NCBI GenBank assembly: GCA_020137815.1
Contig: CM035352.1
Coordinates: 7,230,628 to 7,294,627 of the forward strand
Source: Hormiphora californensis
Lineage: Eukaryota; Ctenophora; Tentaculata; Cydippida; Pleurobrachiidae
DNA: 64,000 nucleotides
Direction of reading: 5' to 3'
Within the stretch, counting starts at the first letter, position 1. Each line of letters starts with the position of its first letter. The notes below the pieces were generated by a model. It was not told where the DNA came from, did no database searches, and saw nothing but the letters and a program-made list of their open reading frames with translations. The translations under genes were made by a program, and so were the position numbers. Positions 55,047 to 64,000 of the stretch are shown piece by piece.

Positions 55047-55319
55047 TTACCGGTGATGGATGTTACTGGTTCTCAATTTTCTCGAGGTACAGATAAGACA
55101 AGCAAGCAAGCAAAGTAGAATTTCAGAAGTGTAATATAGCTCGTACGACCCAGTAGAAATGTTAACTGTCTGCAGAATGTTTCCTCCAACATCTTTGGCC
55201 TGATGGATATTGACAGTATCTGGTGCTATGTAACCGGAACCAATGTTAATCAGTCTCAGATACTGGATGATTGCTCCCCTATCCAAGATACCCCGTGAAA
55301 CAAAAAACCTCATCATCAA
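55047..55319 (-). CDS. Unrecognised minus-strand open exon
   Basis: About 50 residues of ordinary composition (YLRLINIGSGYIAPDTVNIH, AKDVGGNILQTVNISTGSYE) followed by a Leu/Cys-rich stretch that may already be intron. It could be an exon of the same decayed family. No function can be named. Confidence 0.3.
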   Translation of the reverse strand: MMMRFFVSRGILDRGAIIQYLRLINIGSGYIAPDTVNIHQAKDVGGNILQTVNISTGSYELYYTSEILLCLLACLICTSRKLRTSNIHHR

Positions 55320-55555
55320 CCCACTCGTTTTCTCGTGCGATGACTGGCCGTTTCAAATGCCTGCTGGCTGCTAGGGTTGGTGTATCCTTCTATGACACCA
55401 GCCATCAATCTCAAGTTCCTGTCCAGCTCGCCAAGGATTGGAATAGTAAGAATCCAGGTTTTTCGATTAAGTGTCGTGAGGCTACGTCCTCTTGTCAGAC
55501 CTGAAAGGATATGAATACAAATAATATTTAATTAGTCTACTTTATACTATATATA

Positions 55556-55828
55556 CTAGAGGTCGGAGTACAGCTTGATTTCCGGGTACACAGCAATCTT
55601 CATCAAGTCATCATAACTTGACCTCGACACTGTCGGTGCTCGAATCACCTCGAAGAATTGCTTCGACGGTGAGAACCGCTGGCCAGTCAACGCCATAGCT
55701 GTCATAACATCAGAGTTCACCTTCTGTGTCTGCACTCTCCTGTTATTCGATTTCCCTGCTGTCTTAGTGTTCGACCAATTATATTTTTCCTTGCATCCTG
55801 GGCATTCCATTGTCACGTGGATCCCCAT
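55556..55828 (-). pseudogene. Fragment resembling the N-terminal part of a Mutator-like transposase domain
   Basis: The minus-strand peptide has CPGCKEKYNWSNT, then VNSDVMTAMALTGQRFSPSK, then QFFEVIRAPTVSRSSYDDLM. The order Cys pair, 'N...v.a...G.g...l..F', then 'P.vs...Y' matches my memory of the Mutator-like transposase domain common in cnidarian and arthropod genomes. The catalytic part is not seen next to it. 56010-55830 carries further open sequence in another frame. Treated as a relic. Confidence 0.35.
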
Positions 55829-56160
55829 ACCAACATCACTGGAACATTATTTATCACGAGCCCTTCCATCTCATGCACCATTGCAAAGCTAAACCACCGA
55901 GATTGCTCAATAGGAACGTGGTCAACTGTCTTCCCGTCATCAGTGGTGTACCCAGCCACTGCATAATGCATATTCGTCAAAGTCGTAATCAGGAGCCCGA
56001 AGAAGTGTACTATTGAAACCTGGAGATGAAGCAGTCAGGTTCTGCTGAATGCTGATCAAGGGATTCCAGTAAACTGTGCTGTAAGATATTAAAAGTTCAA
56101 TTATGTTTATAAGACTCTTACCTAATATTTTATTATTTTTGTCTCGCTTCGAAATCTTCA

Positions 56161-56590
56161 TGCTTCCCTTCCATGAAAAAATTCCCTCTGGTGACCAGTC
56201 TGGTACCGCTTATTGAATGGATATAGGAATCCGCCTTCTTGTCTTCCAATAGGAATGGAACGCTTCCAATAAGTTTATGACGCCCATGGCAATGAACCAC
56301 TCGCCGATAATTCAGTAATCATGCTATAGAACGTTCTATCAGTTTTTCCTCTGATTTCTTTATGAACTCATTAACCATCTCATCTGCTGCCTCGCTTGTC
56401 CTGTAGGCCGCCTTCCTTTTTCATGTCGTACCCTTTATTATTTCGGCTTTTCTCGTTTAGGCATCTTCATTCTTCATGCGCTTCATGTCCTTTTCTTACA
56501 ATTCGGATGTTTAACGGATAGTATGAATACCCATTTTATTGAAGACCTGGCTGCGGAGGGCAGTATCTGTACCAACACAAAGAGCATACC
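56161..56590. other. No gene seen
   Basis: AT-rich sequence with pyrimidine-rich patches. No supported exon. Confidence 0.35.
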
Positions 56591-59500
56591 AAGCTCTGTA
56601 GATTCTTGCTTTGGGTGTTAGTCCTTTAGGGTACCAAGCTTCAATGAGAAGATGTAAAGTTTTTTTAAAATATACCAGTTATCCCAGGCTATGTACGGAG
56701 TATGCTGGTATATCTCCTCTTCGCATCCATTTGTCAAACAGACCCAATGGGTCTGACCCATATTCGGTTACTTTTCCCAGGGGAAAACCCATTGGTGTTA
56801 GGGGTACCGGGTTTTATTCAACCCAATATAAGTTCTAAATTGTACGTACTATTATTTACTTACTAATCACGTGTGTCCTCATTCTCCTTTATTATTACAA
56901 AGTTGTGAGGGGGTTCCGTTTCCGCGCTTTCATTGACCTTGATGAGTTTCAGGCATCTTCTATTATAATCGCACCTAGTTCCAGTGGAAATCTGAATGGG
57001 GATATAGTTACAGCGTTGGGAGATAAGAGACGAAGGTTTGAGGTCATACTAGATATTTAGCTGTAATGTGTAAGATTGAGTGTAAAGTGGTTGATGTGTG
57101 TTCATTTTTTCCAGGGTAACCCCGCATGCAGGGTACCAGCCACTATATCAGCCAAATCATACTACTTTATTCTGTATATTAACCTTTATTCTCCGTTATA
57201 CATAAAAGGTATTCCTTCCTGGGAAAATTTTGTCGCGAGCAGACAACTAAATAATTACAAGTTAATAAAAAATTGTATTATCACATTCGAGGTTTATACT
57301 AGGGGAGTATTAATTGGGACTGTTGAGACGTGTTTGATCCTGTTTAAGTGCTGTACATGAATGTGTATAATCCTTAGTAAATGGCCAGTGGATGAATGAT
57401 GTTGATAATTTTAAAACGGAAGGAGTTTCGCATGGTCTGTTCACGAGCCATATCACCTTGTGCTCACGAGGACGTTCCTCCTGTGATGCACACGGTCTAC
57501 TTCTCATACGAAGTCTTTCCTGACCCCGACCTCTAGTGGGTAATGGAGTGTTTCCAGCTGCAGGTCATCTTCAAACCGCTCCTAAGTTTAATGGGTCGAT
57601 GTAACGACTCCTGTTCTTACCCGATCCTCAGATGGTCCTGGACCTGGTTCTCTCGATGCTTCCATGGTTTCTGTTGACCTCACGGTTTCCGGTTCCACTC
57701 TAGGTTGTACCGATGCTGCTGCCTCTTCGTCAAGCAAGGCGTTTTCCAGATCAATTTCCGTGATCAATCCTTTCTGGTCATCATCCGGAAACGGTGGATG
57801 CTAACTGATGAGCAAACACAAAGTGGATACAAGTTCTGGGTTATCCTGTGCTGTATTTCTGGTTGCTATTTGTATAGTAACCGTTGCAGCACGTAAGAGT
57901 CTCTCCGTGGTGACGGCCAGGGCAGAACTCCAATTAGTTGCTCAGCTGTTTCCACAACAATCGTCCTTTTTGTGGATAGTCCCAATCGGAGCGAGTTTTC
58001 TCTCCGTACTGGTACGTTGATCCCCTATTTTTCGTAAACAAATGGGTCTTTAAAGAAATCACTGACTGGTGATCATATGCTTTTTTAACAGAGCTGGTAC
58101 CTGTGTCGGTATACATACCAGTTATCCCAGGCCATGTACGGATCGTGCATATGTTGGTACAGATCTCTGTCCCTTCCATATTCCGTTTGGCATCCATTTG
58201 TCAAACAGACCCATAGTTTTGACTGCATTGCGCCAACCTAATAATCACTGTGCTGGCGTGCCTTTCCCTCTGAAAACAGTAAACTGGTTTACGAACTGGG
58301 CCTCTTGACATGTTTGTGAGCGAATTTTTTAAATAAATGGAGAGCCTTGTACTGCTCTTGCCCATTTTCCAAAATATCTTCCAACTTTTCCCAGGGGAAC
58401 ACCCCATAGGTGTGAAACCCGCCCCAAAATCGCATGCCCCATTTCTCTTCAAGGTTGGGGCGAGTTAACAATTCCTGTCCTAACTCTAACTGTCTTAGAC
58501 CCACTATATCAAACATATAAATGTTACCTTCAGTTAGAATTCAGTCTCCTCGTGATGTGGATAGCCATTGCAGTTTACACCGAGGAGCGTGCAGAGATTG
58601 ATGATCTGAAATTTTTAAACGCAGACGGACTGTGTAAAATACTTTCCCCGGTTAATTGGGTGAAATTTTTGTAGGCTGACCCAGTTCCATTTGCTATGTG
58701 TGTGGCAGGTTAAAAACAACAAAAACAAGGTAACTATAAAAAAGAACCCAGATCAACAAATCAAGATTTGTACAATTTAGAGCACTTCCCAATCTCTAGG
58801 TGTTGCTTCATCTGATCCATATGTTTAAAACAACCGGTGCAGTGGGTAACCATGGTAACCATCGTTCCGTGTGAACCCGACTACGGTGCCGTGTCAATTC
58901 TGGGTGAAAGGAAACCAAACTTTGTCAGCATCACTGTCTGGGAAGCTGTCAGTGTTTATCACAACCAACAGCTCTGTGAATGAAACTCGGGCGAGCTATA
59001 GGTACATACTGTCCTAGGAAAACGATTGCACTGCTTTTATCACTCGAGTTTCTTTTAGGCGGAAGTGCATTGTAGGAGACTATGATCTGGAACTACTATT
59101 GTTGTCGTCCATATTTTCACCTCCTGATTCCTCGGAGCAGTTCTTTTTCTTCCTGTACATATGCATATGTATGTGTTTCCGTCGGTGACGGAAAGTGGCA
59201 GGGCAATTACAAGGAGTGATTTGCAGTTGAGAAAGTACTCCCGGTATGGTTCTCCCACAATCTTAAACGCACACTTATAGAACGTGCAGATTTTGATGTC
59301 AGCATTATCAATCAAGATCTTCCAACTCTCTAACCAAATATAAATACTAGAATAACTCTGCTCTATAACTCTTATGATAATTTAATAATTAACATGTCGA
59401 ACCGACGTACTTTCTATAACTTAAGGTGGAGAACAGGGGGCTTTTCTAACTTTAAATTTATAATCAAAATCAGCATAATAAAAACATTGTTTAATTATTT

Positions 59501-61300
59501 GCCTCCAACATGTTTTTCGTCGGTTGGCGGGGCTTGAACTGGAGAAAAAAAACGATCCTTACACTGCTGTCTCCACTTCCAGATTAAGGACATCCATGCA
59601 GCCGTAATGAATCCTCTATCTGCTTAGTTGTCAGTTTCCCATAAGGTTTCACTAGCGAGTGCTTTTGACACTCCGAAAGGAATTCTTCTTTCAGTTCAAC
59701 TGATTTACGAACTGGGCGTATTGGACCTCTTGACATGTTTGTGAGCGATTTTTTCTTTTGTTGCTTTGAAGCATTTTAGAGTGTCCGGAAACTTTATCAA
59801 ACGCACCCGATTGCCGGCGAGACTCCAGTGGTGAAGTAGATCTTCTACGGTATGGTGGCAAAGAATCTTGTGGGGACTTTTCCCATGTATTATCAACGGC
59901 CTGAATTTTTTCCGTCGGGCTTTATACGATCATCCATGACTGCTGCACTTCTTTCAAGCTGTCGAACATGCTGTGTGCTCTCACACACCCCAAACTTTGT
60001 CAGCTGTCACAGTGGGAAGCTGTCACAACCAACAGCTCTGTGAAGGTGCTGTTGAGATGCAATGGCTTTTCGGTGCGGCTATCGACGGAGTTTTCACAAT
60101 TTCAGCAGTGACGTCGATATCCCTGCTATCTTACAGGTTGTTGATGCATATGGAACACCTGAAGTTGAAGCGGGGGAATGAAACTCTTGGGCGAGCTAGG
60201 TGCATTAGAGAGACTGTCCTAGGAAAACTGCTTTTATCACTCGAGTTCCTTTTAGGTGGAAGAGCACTCAGGAGTTGCAGGGGACTATCAGCAACTACTT
60301 GCTGTTGATGATCTATTGATAGATTTTCGGGATCAAAAACGCTGGGTTCCAGATTCTTCGTAACATGTACACCATTGTCCTCCCTTATATATCCGACACG
60401 CAAGGTCCATCACCTTTTCTTTTCGTTTCAGTGCTGTCTGATTTCCTAAGGAATGGGCAATGATTAATCAAATGCAAATTTAAAATCGAAATTGTAATTC
60501 CTTTATATTTTTCATTCTCTCGTATTACGAGTCGTAGCAACAAAACATTACTTGTAGTTTAACACAAATAGAACCTACATGATCTTGGAAAGATATTGGT
60601 GACCATGGGTCCGAGAAATTACGAGGAATTAAAATAACTCTGCTCTATAACTCTTTAAATAATCTGTAGATCAGAAATTGTCTTCTTGTTTCTGATCGCA
60701 TGTCGTAACTATGAATTTCTCTACTGCCAAACTTTCAAATGATTGGAAAGGAGGGGTAACTTTTCCGGTGTAGGCAATTTTATTGCTCAAGCCTAAGAGC
60801 TTTACACCTCTCAATCTACTTTCGGAGGAGCACTTGATCGCAGGCGATGTCGGTATTCTCTGCTCCACGTACAACCTGTGACAGTAGACTAAGCATCGAA
60901 AAAATACGATTAACGAAAAGTTTTCGAGCTCTTGTTCTGAGTATTCTTTAAATAATTTAATTAACTTCGAACGGACTTTCAATAACTAAAAGTGAAGAAC
61001 AGGGGGCTTTTCTAACTTTAAATTTATAATCAAAATCAGGTAATAATATGTAATTGTGGAACAGGGTTTCTGTCAGCGGACAGGTGAAACTCTTTGGAAC
61101 TCACTAAGCTTACTAAGGTTCAGGGGTTGCTAGAAATGAGGATATCCTATGATGATGAGGATACCGGAGAGAGGATGGATTTGGATGTGATCGATCTGGC
61201 TTGTATGAACGGTGAGTGCTGGATGTTTCAGTCCCTAAAAAATGTGGAACAGGGCATCTGTCAGCGGACAGGTGAAACTCTTTGGTACACTTAACAGACC
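56590..61300 (-). repeat. Mosaic of duplicated, decayed minus-strand exons
   Basis: Paired blocks: about 56683-56755 with 58119-58210 (ATACCAGTTATCCCAGG...CATTTGTCAAACAGACCCA); about 58290-58330 with 59710-59755 (minus strand AHKHVKR); about 58915-59090 with 59990-60290; about 59430-59475 with 60992-61040; and 61050-61098 with 61242-61290. A minus-strand open piece at 58516-58289 (RFWGGFHTYGVFPWEKLEDI) is the best-looking exon. 57360-58050 between pairs has no convincing gene. Confidence 0.5.
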
Positions 61301-61389
61301 AATGCAATCACCATGGTACCACTGCTGACATGATTCGCACTGTATTATAAACTTGTGTGGTGTTTTCTAGCTCTTGTTCCGTTCAACCT

Positions 61390-62247
61390 TCAGACCGTTC
61401 TTGGTGAGAATCTCCTTGATATATCCAGTACACTAATGTGTGCTCGTCCACTTGCTGCTTTGCAGGCTTCTACAAACGTCGAGAATGTGTGTGGTGTTTT
61501 CGAGCTCTTTTTCCGAGTATTGAGCTGAGTGTTTGTATGTTCAATTAATGGTACAACATATGCTCCTAAATCATGTGCACTTTTTTCGATTCTGTAACCT
61601 TGAAGATCTGGTGGGCAATAAGAAATGTCTTGTCGATGATCTTCTTCTTTCTCTTTTCGGCCCTTCAAATTCGTATCAATATTCACCTTTGATAATTGGT
61701 GGGAGTAGTGGTTTCGGTAGCTGCCCTGGGAGGCTCATCCCACCAGTTTCACTAGTAATGGGTAAAAGTTGAGACGGTATAACGTCTTTACAGCCAGCTT
61801 CCACAGGTAAATTAGCCGTTATAAGTCACAGATGCTTGAGGCCCTCTACAATTAAGACCATCAGCTCAATGTTAGTTCTTGAGAGCTCTGTTGAGGTAGC
61901 TGCATCTGTTGTGTCTGGGAGGATGTCAGAAACGCTGTAGTAACTTAGTGTTTCTGCTTCCTGTTCCTCCCCGGTTGAGGCAGGGTTCCCCTCTTCTTCT
62001 GTCTCCATCATGGCGCTGGTATAATCGGGTAGACAGGTTCACGACAGCGGTAAATAAAAAGGGGGAAAGAAATGGGAAACAATAAATCAATATCAGTCAC
62101 GGATGTTGTTGTGACGTAGGTAGACATATCCTCCGAACTGATACCGTTTCCCCTTGTACTCAGGACAGGTCCACCTCTTCCCTCCCAAAATCGTGTGGCT
62201 ACCCAGTGAGTGTCAAGCACACGAATATTGTCTGATGTGAGTGACAC
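61390..62247 (-). other. Several open minus-strand stretches, unassigned
   Basis: 61686-61390 is polar and basic. 62011-61826 starts MMETEEEGNPASTGEEQEAE and is acidic, like the N-terminus of a nuclear protein. 62247-62008 overlaps its start region. No splice structure can be fixed. They may be exons of one small gene or relics. Confidence 0.3.
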
Positions 62248-62578
62248 TTTAAATAGCCTAGAGTTCCAGTCATTAATTTCTTAGTTGAGCCATGGACCTA
62301 ATTTGCGACTGTTCGTGTCCAGGCCAGTAAGAAATGTCAATCTTATCAGTTCCCAGTCTTTCGGCTCTCAAGTCACAACGGGTCGATAATTTCTTTACTA
62401 GCGGTCTCCACTGACCCGTGCCATCATTTATCAAATGTTAATGGCTTTTTAAGTACAATTCTTCCACTTTGTAAAATGTATAAATTAGATATAATAATAA
62501 GCACAAAAGCACTGTTAGTGTCCTTGTGTCGTAGTTAGCAGGGTAAATTCCAACTTTTCCTTCCTACCAGCAGCTTTT

Positions 62579-64000
62579 GTTAAAGAGGACTTGGATGCGG
62601 CAAAAGGGGACCCGAAGAAGCTACAAAGAAAGTTACAGAAACTCCTGGGAAAAGCGGAAACTATTCTTCCTGAGACTACCAACAACAAGAACCTGGCTGA
62701 TGATTTTTCAAAGTTCTTTAGTCAAAGGTGACCAAAATTCGGACCCAAGTCAATGAGGAGCAGCAGCAGGCTGGCGATTTTGTGGAATCTGGAAAATCCT
62801 GTCATACAACATGGAATGAATTCAAAGAGATATCTGAGGAGGAACTTGTTTCATTAGTGAAATCGATGTCCAGCAAGCACTGTGACCTGGACCCGTTGCC
62901 CACTTGGGTGGTAAAGGAGTGTATAAGTGATCTGGCTCCTGCATTAACATCAATAGTCAATCAGTCTCTACATCAGTCTTCGGTCGCAGAATCTCTCCAG
63001 GAGGCACTTGTCTTTCCTACCATCAAGAATATGTATGGAGATCGTGAAGCTCTCAGCAACTATCGTCCTGTTTCGAACATCCCATTTCTGTCTAAGCTTC
63101 TTGAGAAGGTAGTTCTCACGCAACTCAATGACTACCTGGATCGCAACTCTCTTTTGGGCAAACATCAGTCTGGCTATCGTGTTGGTCACAGTTGTGAAAC
63201 GCTATTGGCAAGCATGTTCGATGACATTCTAGGGGAAATGGATAAAGGAAACGTAGTAGCTCTTATCTGTCTAGATATGAGTGCTGCTTTTGATACGGTT
63301 GACCATGGAAAGTTGTTGGAGGTGTTGCAGAAACGGTTTGGAGTGGATGGTGAACCTCTCCGATGGTTTAAAAGCTATTTGAGTTCCAGATCTTTTAGAG
63401 TTTCGGTCGGTGATTGCCTTTCGGAAACCCTTGCTTTACTTTGTGGAGTCCCTCAAGGGTCCCTCCTTGGTCCTATTTTGTTCCTACTCTACATCGAGGC
63501 TGTACAAGATATTGTGGAGCCATATGGACTCCGGATAAAGTTATATGCAGATGATTCCCAGCTCTACGTGAGTCTGGTTCCTACGGATGCTGCTGGCTGG
63601 GTTGAGGCAAAGGTGGATATTGAGGAGTGTCTGGCGAAGGTGAAGAGGTGGATGGTAGGGCAGTGGTTGAAGTGTAATGAGGCCAAAACGGAATTCATCC
63701 TGCTTGGAAAGCGCAGTTCTCTAAGCAAAGTCTCTTTTGATCCAGTTATTAACTTTGGAGGAACGGAAATCTCCCCCAGTGAATGTAGTGGAACAGATGG
63801 TAAAACCCTGGGAATTCTCTTGGATCATAACCTTGGCCTTGAACGACAGGTTAACAATGTGAGGAAACAGTGTGGACTGATGTTACGAAACCTTTGGCAA
63901 CTGCACAGGTGTTTTGATATCCCAACAAAGATAATGTTGGTCAAACAGTTGATTTTATCGAGGATAGACTACAGTAACATTCTGTATTGTGGACTTCCTG
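62579..64000 (+). pseudogene. LINE reverse transcriptase, 5'-truncated copy running off the window
   Basis: 62579 to about 62726 is open in one frame (DLDAAKGDPKKL...ADDFSKFFSQ), then the frame moves by one base near 62727, and the reverse transcriptase continues open to 64000. Motifs in order: NYRPVSNIPFLSKLLEKVV, SGYRVGHSCETLL, LDMSAAFDTVDH, GVPQGSLLGPILF, the catalytic YADD (63544-63555), WLKCNEAKTEFI and KTLGILLD. The endonuclease is missing upstream. The subfamily differs from the 17-22 kb LINE (LDMSAAFDTVDH versus LDFQKAFDRVD; YADD versus FADD). One frameshift is the only damage seen in this part. Confidence 0.85.

Overview
This is a stretch of an animal nuclear genome. Genes are split by short spliceosomal introns with GT/AG ends and matching phases, and microsatellites, non-LTR retrotransposons and foldback elements are abundant. 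Recognisable host genes are VPS29 (retromer), TBL3/UTP13 (small-subunit processome), a secreted MACPF protein with a pentraxin/laminin-G-like tail, and an intronless rhodopsin-like receptor. The LINE ORF1 style (PHD-like plus CCCH fingers), the receptor style and a Mutator-like transposase fragment would suit a cnidarian or another early-branching invertebrate. That placement is inference; only 'metazoan' is well supported.

Layout. 1-484: last exons of an EF-hand gene (+). 507-1021: two identical copies of a tRNA-like repeat. 1077-8480: an unrecognised multi-exon gene (+) whose introns hold a foldback element and two MITE-like elements. 8936-16527: the gene-dense part, all on the minus strand: VPS29, TBL3, MACPF protein, receptor. 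17.1-22.4 kb: a nearly full-length but dead CR1/L2-like LINE. 22.4-25.6 kb: minisatellites and nested inverted repeats. 25.96-32.65 kb: a broken, internally duplicated gene with a Myb/SANT-like exon (+), invaded by palindromes. 33-35.3 kb: little, except a possible C2H2-like exon (-). 35.5-40.9 kb: a stack of kilobase-scale palindromes. 41-43.6 kb: a 59-bp minisatellite and a 0.6-kb duplication. 44-53 kb: a tandemly duplicated, mostly broken minus-strand gene family with CCCH-type zinc-finger exons. 53-62.5 kb: further decayed, duplicated minus-strand exon relics, including a Mutator-like transposase fragment. 62.6-64.0 kb: a second LINE reverse transcriptase running off the end.

The core genes belong to unrelated housekeeping, secretory and signalling pathways and do not form one system. 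The distinctive feature of the window is its structural DNA: nested palindromes with arms from about 80 bp to about 1.9 kb, one palindrome inserted inside the arm of an older one with a 3-bp target duplication, a tandem repeat that triplicates an in-frame splice donor, and a 67-bp minisatellite expanding inside a coding exon. No CRISPR array or prokaryote-type operon is present. Exon maps come from reading splice signals and phases by eye.
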